From assembly GCA_947178445.1 (NCBI GenBank), contig CAMWYJ010000009.1:1-64000 (forward strand): a stretch of DNA of 64,000 nucleotides, in the 5' to 3' direction. The number at the start of each line of letters is the position of its first letter. Position 1 is the stretch's first letter. Origin of the DNA: an uncultured Clostridium sp. Lineage in GTDB: Bacteria; Bacillota; Clostridia; Lachnospirales; Lachnospiraceae. This document shows, one piece after another, positions 27,477-35,369 of this stretch. The translations under genes were made by a program, and so were the position numbers. The notes beneath the pieces are model-generated. The model was not told where the DNA came from. It saw only the letters and a list, made by a program, of their open reading frames with translations, and did no database searches.

Positions 27477-27956
27477 TCAAATTCTAATATCATCATTCAA
27501 ACTCTCAATATAAGTCACCTCTTCAACTATATCTTCCTCACTTATATTACAATGTAAATTCGAAGGTAAAGCAATCTGATGTGATTTCACACAATCACAA
27601 ATATATACAGCGATATTAGCTTTATGCTCTCCAATACCTTTAAATAACATCAAATTATTGACAATATTGTTTCTATCAACAAACACATTGATAGGATTCC
27701 CATCAAATTTATTTTTTACAGTTACTAAAGACTCTGCTAAATATTGTGACATTTTTTTTGGAAATCTATGTAATACTGTTGGAAACGTCATTGCAATATA
27801 TATATCTTCGTAAGAAAAAAATTTAAAGTTTTTTTGGACCTCTAATCTATCTAACAGTACAGAAACATTTCTAATTACAACTTTACTATTTTGGGATTGA
27901 TTCATAATAGTGACCCACAATAACACCAACGACTGTACAAAATTTATTTTCCCCAC
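27477..27956 (-). CDS. HhH-GPD-like DNA glycosylase-fold protein, catalytic Asp apparently replaced
   Basis: 159 residues from a GTG at 27956 that overlaps the MazG-like stop by 13 bp. The first helix (FVQSLVLLWVTIMNQSQNSK) resembles the opening helix of HhH-GPD base-excision enzymes (the LLxxILSQxTS region). LMLFKGIGEHKANIAVYICD is a good helix-hairpin-helix. Where family members carry the catalytic Asp (V-D-x-H) this protein has LPSNLHC, an Asn. No Fe-S cysteine cluster follows. So it may bind DNA or nucleotides without glycosylase activity. Base composition is more AT-rich than neighbours, suggesting acquisition. The call rests on pattern and needs a profile search. Confidence 0.55.
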   Translation of the reverse strand: MGKINFVQSLVLLWVTIMNQSQNSKVVIRNVSVLLDRLEVQKNFKFFSYEDIYIAMTFPTVLHRFPKKMSQYLAESLVTVKNKFDGNPINVFVDRNNIVNNLMLFKGIGEHKANIAVYICDCVKSHQIALPSNLHCNISEEDIVEEVTYIESLNDDIRI

Positions 27957-28306
27957 CTTCTTTCGATATTTATCTTTTCTTTTTCATAAATCGCTTCATA
28001 CAAATTAACTCCAACCAAATTACTTAATGCAATTAAAACAATTAAAACATCCGCTAATTCACCCTTAACAGAATCATAGTTTTCAACCCTGCTATAATCG
28101 ATGCCTAATCCACTTTGTTCCTTTCTTACTGCCTTCGCTAATTCTCCTACTTCTTCGACTAACAATAATATTTTATCTTCAACACTATCACTTTGAAACC
28201 CTCTAAGTGATAATACCTTATCAAAATACGTTTGAAAATCAGACAAAGTCATTTTTGCATTCATACTATCAAACAGCATATGTTGTTCATTATTATATAC
28301 CTTCAT
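27944..28306 (-). CDS. MazG-like nucleotide pyrophosphohydrolase
   Basis: 120 residues from the ATG at 28306, preceded by GAGGAGGTGA; a longer frame begins at 28327. The all-alpha NTP pyrophosphatase signature is clear: KILLLVEEVGELAKAVRKE (metal-binding EExxE) and VKGELADVLIVLIALSNLVGV (ExxD). Predicted to hydrolyse nucleoside triphosphates to monophosphates, a cell-cleaning or starvation/phage-response activity. First gene of a two-gene AT-rich unit with the HhH protein, ended by the terminator at 27366-27404. Confidence 0.87.
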   Translation of the reverse strand: MKVYNNEQHMLFDSMNAKMTLSDFQTYFDKVLSLRGFQSDSVEDKILLLVEEVGELAKAVRKEQSGLGIDYSRVENYDSVKGELADVLIVLIALSNLVGVNLYEAIYEKEKINIERRWGK

Positions 28307-28412
28307 ATTTTCACCTCCTCGTATCATTATTATTTTTAATTATCCATATTTACTCAATACTAACAAACAATTGCATTGTTTGGTTTGTGTCCAGACCTGG
28401 TGAGATTTTTAA

Positions 28413-28441
28413 TTGTCATTTTCTCCAAAATATAGTATAGT
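28413..28441 (+). promoter_or_regulatory. Promoter of the HD-domain gene
   Basis: TTGTCA (28413-28418), 17-bp spacer, TATAGT (28436-28441). The leader is about 25 nt. Confidence 0.6.
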
Positions 28442-28470
28442 TAGTTCAAAAGACTAGGGAGGTTACCCTT

Positions 28471-28929
28471 ATGCTTGAAAAAGCCATCGAGATTGCAGTA
28501 GAAGCACATAGAGGACAGATTGACAAAGCTGGGAAAATCTATATTCTTCATCCAATGCGGGTCATGCTGCGTGGACAGAATGAGACGGAACAGATTGTTG
28601 GAATTTTACATGACGTAATAGAGGATACTCCCATTACCATTGAAATGCTTCAAAAAGAAGGCTTTTCCAAGGAAGTATTATCCGCTCTTTCCTGTATCAC
28701 TAAGGAAAAGGGAGAGGAATACGGACATTTTATTGACCGGGTGCTGACCAACCCGCTGGCAACCCAGATAAAGCTATATGACATTGAAGATAATTTAAAC
28801 CGTGACCGTATTCCATTTCCAACGAAAACGGATGAAGCACGGTTTGCAAAATACCAGAAATATCATGCAGTGATCATAGACAAGCTGAAAGACTTCCAGA
28901 ATAACGGTATCTACACAGTCAATTTATAA
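28471..28929 (+). CDS. Small HD-domain hydrolase, RelA/SpoT- or Mesh1-like
   Basis: 152 residues, matching the hydrolase half of RelA/SpoT enzymes with no synthetase domain. Metal-binding residues are visible: His in EAHRGQ, His in YILHPMRVML, HD in GILHDVIEDT, and a late Asp in IKLYDIEDNLNRDR. Stand-alone proteins of this kind remove pyrophosphate from (p)ppGpp or related nucleotides. The ED pair after HD is the feature usually linked with hydrolase activity. Ribosome site GGGAGG nine bases upstream of ATG. It is a single gene facing dinB. Confidence 0.82.
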   Translation: MLEKAIEIAVEAHRGQIDKAGKIYILHPMRVMLRGQNETEQIVGILHDVIEDTPITIEMLQKEGFSKEVLSALSCITKEKGEEYGHFIDRVLTNPLATQIKLYDIEDNLNRDRIPFPTKTDEARFAKYQKYHAVIIDKLKDFQNNGIYTVNL

Positions 28930-28989
28930 CGTTGACCGAAGTTACTGTATTTTAAGCAATCGGTTAAAACAGCACCATTTTTTGCGCAG

Positions 28990-30192
28990 CTATTTCTTAT
29001 AGAAGCTGCCTCTCTTTACCGCATCACTTCCAAAACGCTCCCGTATGGAATCTAATGCATGATCCAGATTCTTAAGCTTCTCATGGCTTTCCATATCAAA
29101 GAGATTCAATTGCCGCACACCGGCATCTGTTACTTTATTTGCAGTCACACCAATCAACCGGATTGGCGAACCATCCCATAGCTCATCAAACAGCTCACAT
29201 GCGATTTTGAAACATTCGTCCGTCACATCTGTCGGTGACAGCAACGTTCTTTGATGCCTTTTTACCACAAAATTACTGTCCTTTAATTCCACAGATAACA
29301 CCACTGCCTGCACCTCATCCTTTCGCATTCTTTTGCATACCGATTCACACAGGCTCATTATCGTATGATAAGCATCCTCCGCATCCTTTATATCGTAGGG
29401 AATCGTTGTGGAATTCCCATATCCCTTCTGCACACTCTCCGTGCGGTCTCCTAATGTCAGATCAATACCATTGGCAAAATTATAAATGACCTCCCCATGG
29501 CTTTTCAAATGGGATTTTAAGACATCCAAATCACTTACCGCAATATCCCCGATTGTATGAATCCCCAGGTCATGCAGCCTATCTGCCGTGGAGTGCCCTA
29601 CGTAAAACAGATCCTCCACAGGAAGCGGCCACATTTTTTCCTGGATTTCCTCGGGAAACAGGGTATGCACCTTGTCTGGCTTAGTAAAATCGCTTGCCAT
29701 TTTTGCCAGCAGCCGGTTGGAGGAAATACCGATATTTACTGTAAATCCCAGCGTATCCTTGATTTCATCCTTAAGCTTACCTGCAAATGCAACCGGCTCC
29801 CCATACAGGGCATAGGTTCCTGACATATCAAGAAACGCCTCATCAATGGAATACTGGTCCACCACCGGCGCATATTTTGAAAACAGCACCATCAGCTCCC
29901 GGGAGCATTGCCGATAATAGCTATGATGCGGCGTATAGGATATCAGAGTCGGACATTTTTTCATGGCTGACACCACCGGCTCCCCGGTTCGTATGCCGTA
30001 TTTCTTCGCAGATTGAGATTTTGCCAGTACCACGCCATGCCGTTTTGAAATATCTCCTCCAATAATCGCATCCTGCAAGCGGATATCTTCCGTCTCCCCT
30101 AATTCACGCATACGATATAACGCCTCCCAACTCAGGAAGGCGTTATTTACATCAATATGAAAATATACGGTATTACGTTTATTCATTTCCAT
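28990..30192 (-). CDS. dinB: DNA polymerase IV, Y family
   Basis: 400 residues. Palm motifs are intact: YFHIDVNNAFLSWEA with the first metal Asp, and YSIDEAFLDMSG with the paired Asp-Glu. The helix-hairpin-helix region is VEDLFYVGHSTADRLHDLGIHTIGDIA, and the C-terminal little-finger domain follows (QAVVLSVELKDSNFVVKRHQR). Error-prone translesion synthesis. Starts 22 bp after the NUDIX gene stop, so the two share a transcript; GGAG lies six bases before ATG. No LexA-type box was recognised nearby. Confidence 0.93.
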   Translation of the reverse strand: MEMNKRNTVYFHIDVNNAFLSWEALYRMRELGETEDIRLQDAIIGGDISKRHGVVLAKSQSAKKYGIRTGEPVVSAMKKCPTLISYTPHHSYYRQCSRELMVLFSKYAPVVDQYSIDEAFLDMSGTYALYGEPVAFAGKLKDEIKDTLGFTVNIGISSNRLLAKMASDFTKPDKVHTLFPEEIQEKMWPLPVEDLFYVGHSTADRLHDLGIHTIGDIAVSDLDVLKSHLKSHGEVIYNFANGIDLTLGDRTESVQKGYGNSTTIPYDIKDAEDAYHTIMSLCESVCKRMRKDEVQAVVLSVELKDSNFVVKRHQRTLLSPTDVTDECFKIACELFDELWDGSPIRLIGVTANKVTDAGVRQLNLFDMESHEKLKNLDHALDSIRERFGSDAVKRGSFYKK

Positions 30193-30213
30193 TTCATCTC
30201 CACATATATCATC

Positions 30214-30744
30214 CTATAAATATTTCGATGCATAGGTTAAAATTCCAGCCACCGTCTTAGCATCCGTCATTTTGCCCTCATAGATTAGCTGTTTTAAGTC
30301 CTCGATATCCCAAACCTCCACATCCACTTCCTCATCGGGATCTAGATTTTGATGTGTCTTTGTAAGGTTCCTCGCAAGATATAAATCAATCTTCTCGTTA
30401 CAAAATGCCACCGTGGTATTAACGGTAAGCAGATACTCAAAATCTTCCGTAAAATATCCTGTCTCCTCCTCTAATTCCCGTTTCGCACACTCCAGAGTCG
30501 GTTCTCCCGGTGCATCCAGCTTACCGGCTGGAAGCTCTAAAGTAAAACGATCTAATGCATTCCTGTACTGTCGCACCATCAAAAGCTTGCCTTCCTCATT
30601 CACGGCCACCACGGCAGCAGCACCGTCATGATGTATGTAATCCCATTCTTCTTCAATTCCATTTGCAATCACTGTATCTTTATAAAGAGTAAGCACCGTA
30701 CCCTTTGCTCTTACTTCTCTTTTTAAACGCTTTACCGGTTCCAT
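30214..30744 (-). CDS. NUDIX hydrolase, ADP-ribose pyrophosphatase type
   Basis: 176 residues from the ATG at 30744 (AAGGAGG seven bases upstream) rather than the longer frame from 30783. The NUDIX box is complete: GKLDAPGEPTLECAKRELEEETGY. The preceding RQYRNALDRFTLELPAG is the signature of the ADP-ribose pyrophosphatase branch. Hydrolyses ADP-ribose or related nucleotide sugars, in the cytoplasm. Lies between the ECF transporter fusion (192 bp upstream) and dinB. Read-through from the corrinoid operon is possible, but no terminator or promoter could be placed with confidence. Confidence 0.9.
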   Translation of the reverse strand: MEPVKRLKREVRAKGTVLTLYKDTVIANGIEEEWDYIHHDGAAAVVAVNEEGKLLMVRQYRNALDRFTLELPAGKLDAPGEPTLECAKRELEEETGYFTEDFEYLLTVNTTVAFCNEKIDLYLARNLTKTHQNLDPDEEVDVEVWDIEDLKQLIYEGKMTDAKTVAGILTYASKYL

Positions 30745-30935
30745 TTCATATCCTCCTTCAAAAATTGATATTCGATATGCCATCCATTCTATAAGTGTTC
30801 CTATTATACTCTATTTTGCAAAACATGCCAATATAAAAACATGGATTTCCTGCAGAAGTGTTTCCGCTTCCAATGCTTATGCCTATGGGAATAACACGCA
30901 GCAAACATCCAAAAACAGCAGCTCCAACCTCAGTA

Positions 30936-33464
30936 TTAAAAAAATCCATATTTTCTCTTCACACGTGAGAGCTTCTCCAAAACCGGTCCTGCGCTAACTA
31001 ACAAAAACGCAGCCGTTGATACGCCATGCACTGCATCAAACGGCAGTCCCGCAGCACAAGCAGCTGCTAACATCGTTAAAGTGACATTATCTTGATACAT
31101 AATAACGGAGGCAGGATTCATAATTCCACCATATAAGAGAACCACCGCCAAAAAACCAAAAATGCAAAGTCCCACTCTCTTTTGCCATGTAACCGGTGTG
31201 TCCTGCCGGAACAAAACCCCTGCCACCAAACCAAGCATCCCCATCGCAAACATCTGCCATGGTGTCCAGGGACCCTGCCCAAAGAAAATATCAGATACCA
31301 TCATTGACATAGCGCCTACCAAAAATCCTGTCTCTCCTCCTAAACCCACACCCGATAAGATTACCAACGCTGCCATTGGCTTCACGCTTGGAAGCATATA
31401 AAAGGCTCCCCTTGCCGCCACCGTAATTGCCGACAGCACCGCCACAACCATAACCTCACGGACTTTGGGACTGCGTTTTTCAAACCCGAGGAAAAAAGAG
31501 GCAAGCGCTTCAAATAGGAGCAGCATGGCAATAAAATAGTATTTCCGCTGCTGCAAAAGAGTTTCCCCAATGTAAATCGTAACCGGCATTAAGATCAGAA
31601 AAATGAAAAATGAAAGTCTTTCCGGTTTTGCCAGTCCGCTCTTTTGCTCTTCCCCTTTTGGGAAATCTACCAGTTCACTCGCCTGTTCTTCTCTCTTTGG
31701 GGAACCTACCAACCCGCTCTCCTGTTCTTCCCTCTTTTTTGGTTCTGCCAGCTTATCCTCCCATTCCCTGTGTTCCTCCGATGCTATCACATCCTCCATA
31801 ACCACCGCCTCTGGGATATATGTCTTGCATATTCTGTGAACGCTTGTGGTGTAAAACATATTCTGCGTAAGAAAGGCACGTTTTTCCTGTAGGGCAACGA
31901 CATATCCATCAAAAAACATTCCACAGATATCCGCATACCGGGCTGCAAATTCCACATCATGGCTCACGAAACAAATCGTCTTCCCCTGCCCGGCAAAGGA
32001 CAACAAAATATTTCCCAGCTCCTCTTTTGCAGCATAGTCAAGCCCCTTTCCCGGTTCATCTAACAGTAAGACATCCACATCCGCCAGCCAGAGTTTTGCC
32101 AAAGCAAGCCGCTGCAGCTCTCCACCAGACAGATCAAATGGATGCTGCATTAAAACACCTTCTAATCCACATGCTTTCGTGACTGCTCCTAATTTTGCAC
32201 ATTGCTGCATATCAGTCTCCCCAGCACTTTCCTTATCACTAATGCCAACAAAACCTGATTTTCCGGCTGCCGCCTCCAATTCCTCTTTTACAGTTTTTCC
32301 TGCAAACATCGCCTGCGGATTTTGCGGCATCCATCCAACCGTCAAATCTGTATTTCTAACTTTTCCCCGATATGGCATTAATACCCCGGCAAGCACCTTC
32401 AAGAGAGTGGATTTACCAGCACCGTTTCCCCCAAGAAGGGCTGTGATTTTCCCCTGCTCCAATGCAATATCACATTCCTTTAAAATATCTCTGCCATTCC
32501 TCTCATACCGGAAACACAACTCTGTTCCGGATAAAGCAGTTTTATCTGTCTGCTTTCCCGTTTTTTTGCCTGCATGCTTTCCCGTTATCTCTTTTTTTAT
32601 CTCATTACCTTCGGTTTTTGCTTCCGGCTTTGCATAAAACCCTGCCATCCACTGACTGCCTTCTTTTACATTCAGCGGCACCTGTCCTGTTCCCGCAAAC
32701 TCACAAAACAGCTTTGCTGAAGTTGGAAGCGCCTGATACATTGGATGTCGGCTCTCATATAGGTAAGTCACAGCATCACGAGGTGTACCTGCAAACACAA
32801 TCTCCCCTTTATCCATAACCATTACACGGTCACAAAGGGAAAATACCTCCTCTAACCGATGTTCTGTCATAACAATCGTAGTGCCGAGCTCTCTGTTAAT
32901 TTTCTGAATCATCAAAAAGAACGTAGCTGCTGCAATCGGATCAAGCTGGCTGGAGGGTTCGTCCAAAATCAAAAGCTCCGGATTCATCACCATAACAGAT
33001 GCCAGATTGACCAACTGCCTCTGCCCTCCTGACAATGCGGATATGGATTCCTGATAAATGCCGGACAATCCGAAATATTCCGTAACCTCTGCTATCTTTT
33101 GCTGCATAACCTTTTGTGGATAGCCCAGGCTTTCCAATCCAAATGCCAACTCATGCCAGACTTTATCCGTTGCTGCCGCCGATTCCGGATTCTGCCTTAC
33201 ATAACCAATCTTTGCTACCTGGTCCCATGGTGTCATATCCTCCAAACGGATATCTCCATAAAAAATCTCTGCATTCCCGCTTCGGAAACCCTGTGGAGAA
33301 TACTCCGGCTTTAAATGTCTTAGCAGTGTCGTCTTTCCACATCCTGATTGCCCAATTACCAAAAGAATCTCTCCCTTGATTACATCAAAAGACAAATTTT
33401 TTAAGCCGAAGCCTGACGGTTCACCATATGCAAATGTTAAATTGCGGACCTTAACCTGTTCCAT
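30936..33464 (-). CDS. ECF transporter: two ATPase domains fused to an S component
   Basis: 842 residues combining three usual ECF proteins. ATPase 1 (1-235): Walker A GQSGCGKTT, ABC signature ALSGGQRQL, Walker B LLILDEPSSQ. ATPase 2 (about 310-530): GGNGAGKST, DLSGGELQRL, VLLLDEPGKG. After a repetitive Lys/Glu linker (about 565-620, three copies of a G[K]REEQ-type unit) comes a membrane domain of about six helices resembling an S component (AARGAFYMLPSVKPMAALVILSG; FFGQGPWTPWQMFAMGMLG). Energises uptake of a vitamin through the EcfT next to it. Cobalamin or a precursor is the likely substrate from the riboswitch and partner proteins. Starts inside ecfT (28-bp overlap). Confidence 0.85.
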   Translation of the reverse strand: MEQVKVRNLTFAYGEPSGFGLKNLSFDVIKGEILLVIGQSGCGKTTLLRHLKPEYSPQGFRSGNAEIFYGDIRLEDMTPWDQVAKIGYVRQNPESAAATDKVWHELAFGLESLGYPQKVMQQKIAEVTEYFGLSGIYQESISALSGGQRQLVNLASVMVMNPELLILDEPSSQLDPIAAATFFLMIQKINRELGTTIVMTEHRLEEVFSLCDRVMVMDKGEIVFAGTPRDAVTYLYESRHPMYQALPTSAKLFCEFAGTGQVPLNVKEGSQWMAGFYAKPEAKTEGNEIKKEITGKHAGKKTGKQTDKTALSGTELCFRYERNGRDILKECDIALEQGKITALLGGNGAGKSTLLKVLAGVLMPYRGKVRNTDLTVGWMPQNPQAMFAGKTVKEELEAAAGKSGFVGISDKESAGETDMQQCAKLGAVTKACGLEGVLMQHPFDLSGGELQRLALAKLWLADVDVLLLDEPGKGLDYAAKEELGNILLSFAGQGKTICFVSHDVEFAARYADICGMFFDGYVVALQEKRAFLTQNMFYTTSVHRICKTYIPEAVVMEDVIASEEHREWEDKLAEPKKREEQESGLVGSPKREEQASELVDFPKGEEQKSGLAKPERLSFFIFLILMPVTIYIGETLLQQRKYYFIAMLLLFEALASFFLGFEKRSPKVREVMVVAVLSAITVAARGAFYMLPSVKPMAALVILSGVGLGGETGFLVGAMSMMVSDIFFGQGPWTPWQMFAMGMLGLVAGVLFRQDTPVTWQKRVGLCIFGFLAVVLLYGGIMNPASVIMYQDNVTLTMLAAACAAGLPFDAVHGVSTAAFLLVSAGPVLEKLSRVKRKYGFF

Positions 33465-34321
33465 CTTCTCTCCTCAAACAGCTCCATAAAAACAGGAGTT
33501 AAACACATCACAAAATATACCAAATACACACTTACCGAATATATGCCAAAACCAGCCCCTTCGATATATGGATAATAATTCCATTCCACACCACCCAAAA
33601 TACCGGCAGCCACGAGATAAAAAATCTCAAATCCAAGAACAATACACATTCTCCCATCCCGCCTTGTAAACCGGTACACGGCAAACACAGTCCTTCCCTC
33701 TAAGCCATATCCTCTTCCCTTCATGCTGTCAGCAGTTTCCACTGCATCCTCCAATGCCCATGTAATCAGAACAGACAGGTTTTCAATTCCACTTTTGATT
33801 CTCTGCAGCTGCGATTTAAAAATACCCTGTTGCTCCTTAGAGGAATGCCTTCTGGCAGAGCGGATTTCCAAAAGCTTTCTTTGCGTTTTAGGAATAAACC
33901 CCAGCACCATAGACAGCAGTAACCCAAACACTGGAAATGTCCTTCCAAACAGATACACAATCTTGTCACTGGTTATCACCTCATTCATACACCGGAACCA
34001 GAGTAACACGGCTCCTAACATACAGGCGGCACCAATTCCATAGCAAACGGATTCCAATGTCAGTACATTTCCTGTTGGCAGATAGGCTAGGACCGTAACA
34101 CCCTGATGGCTGAATGCCGGGTTTAACACAGCTGTAAATACCATCAGCCCAAACAGTCCGGACATTCTCTTCCCCGCTCTTTCCCAGCCAAACAATAAAA
34201 CCGTATACGTCCCTGCACCAACCATGCTGATGATCAGGCACACGGGATGATTCCAAAACATTCCCAGTCCGATTACGGCACAAAAAAATATGAAATTCAC
34301 AACTGGATGATATTGCTCCAT
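33437..34321 (-). CDS. ecfT: ECF transporter transmembrane component EcfT
   Basis: 294 residues of the CbiQ/EcfT family with five to six helices (HPVVNFIFFCAVIGLGMFWNH at the start is typical). The first coupling motif is recognisable as EIRSARRHSS and the second as ADSMKGRGYG; both end in the short Ala/Gly-Arg motif that sits in the ATPase grooves. Links substrate binding by the S component to ATP hydrolysis. Translation of the downstream ATPase/S fusion begins inside this gene, so the two are tightly coupled. Confidence 0.88.
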   Translation of the reverse strand: MEQYHPVVNFIFFCAVIGLGMFWNHPVCLIISMVGAGTYTVLLFGWERAGKRMSGLFGLMVFTAVLNPAFSHQGVTVLAYLPTGNVLTLESVCYGIGAACMLGAVLLWFRCMNEVITSDKIVYLFGRTFPVFGLLLSMVLGFIPKTQRKLLEIRSARRHSSKEQQGIFKSQLQRIKSGIENLSVLITWALEDAVETADSMKGRGYGLEGRTVFAVYRFTRRDGRMCIVLGFEIFYLVAAGILGGVEWNYYPYIEGAGFGIYSVSVYLVYFVMCLTPVFMELFEERRWNRLRSAI

Positions 34322-34357
34322 GTCTCCGCTCCTATATCAAACATACGATATCCCGGT

Positions 34358-35296
34358 CTATTCCTTGAAATAATCTCCAACATCTTTCCCATGATCACAG
34401 GTATAGAGCCATTTTATCACGTCCCCGTCCTTTACAGTATAGGAAGAACAACTATATCCCATGAATTCACCATTGATACTGTACATCCAGCCAGACAACT
34501 CTCCCCCATCAAATGTGTAGAGATTCCCAATTCCTTCAATATAATAACTTTTATATGCAGGTGTAAAGCTATACTCCAGATGAACCTTGTTCGCCTTTGT
34601 CACATTACAAAGCACATCAAATGCCGAGCTTCCTGCCTTTACCTTTACTGTCGTAGTCTTTAACAGGATTCCGTCTGCCGGAACCAGTTTCCTTTTACTC
34701 TCCTTCAACTCGTCCATATGGTCAAGTAATGTAGCACAGGAAATCGATACCTGGCAGTTTATGGTATCTGCATCTGCCTGTGCAGACTCATCTCCACCCT
34801 CTTTTGCATCTGTCGCCTGGTCACCCTGGATTTTGTCGTAATCTGAAGATTTCTTATTCTTTTTAGAAACCTTTGTTTTCGATTCTTTCTTTTCCTTTGC
34901 GGACTGTTTTTTATTGCTTTTTTCCGCTTTATCTGCCGCCTTATTTGCATTTTTCTGAGCATTTTTGTTGTTTTGCAGATTGGAAGCACTATGAGAGTTG
35001 CTCTTCTTTTTGCGGATATGCATGACGATTTCTGAAAATAGATTCTCTTTTTCTTCCGGTTCCTCTATCTTTGCCTGCTGTGTTCCGCTATCTTCTGACT
35101 CAGATTTTGATACTTCCTCATCCGATTTTTCATCCTCTATAACTGCTTCCTCAGACAGTACCTGTTCCTTGCTTTCTTTACCAGATACCGAAAAACCATG
35201 TAACGAATCTGCACCACCACCATACCAGAAGGTAAAAACCAACAGCATTAAAACACTACATGCCAATACTATTTTCTTCCATTTTTTCCTTCCCAT
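34358..35296 (-). CDS. Membrane-anchored DUF4430 (transcobalamin C-terminal-like) protein
   Basis: 312 residues from the ATG at 35296 (GGAGG nine bases upstream); an earlier start at 35323 lacks a site. An N-terminal membrane helix (KIVLACSVLMLLVFTFWYGG) is followed by about 160 residues of Lys/Glu/Ser-rich stalk and a C-terminal DUF4430 domain (GSSAFDVLCNVTKANKVHLE, YTFDGGELSGWMYSINGEF, VKDGDVIKWLYTCDHGKDVG). DUF4430 is structurally related to the small beta-domain of intrinsic factor and transcobalamin. It probably holds ligand near the membrane and passes it to the ECF transporter 37 bp downstream. The ligand, a corrinoid, is inferred from the riboswitch. Confidence 0.78.
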   Translation of the reverse strand: MGRKKWKKIVLACSVLMLLVFTFWYGGGADSLHGFSVSGKESKEQVLSEEAVIEDEKSDEEVSKSESEDSGTQQAKIEEPEEKENLFSEIVMHIRKKKSNSHSASNLQNNKNAQKNANKAADKAEKSNKKQSAKEKKESKTKVSKKNKKSSDYDKIQGDQATDAKEGGDESAQADADTINCQVSISCATLLDHMDELKESKRKLVPADGILLKTTTVKVKAGSSAFDVLCNVTKANKVHLEYSFTPAYKSYYIEGIGNLYTFDGGELSGWMYSINGEFMGYSCSSYTVKDGDVIKWLYTCDHGKDVGDYFKE

Positions 35297-35369
35297 TCCA
35301 ACACCCCTCCTTCTGTTGGGCAATTGCGAAGCTTTCCAGTTTGAAAATGCAAGCCCTGCGGTCCTCCTG

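Noticed and set aside
30758..30949. 63-codon minus-strand frame between the ECF fusion and the NUDIX gene
   Set aside because: It overlaps the NUDIX region and the stop of the ECF gene, with no ribosome site.
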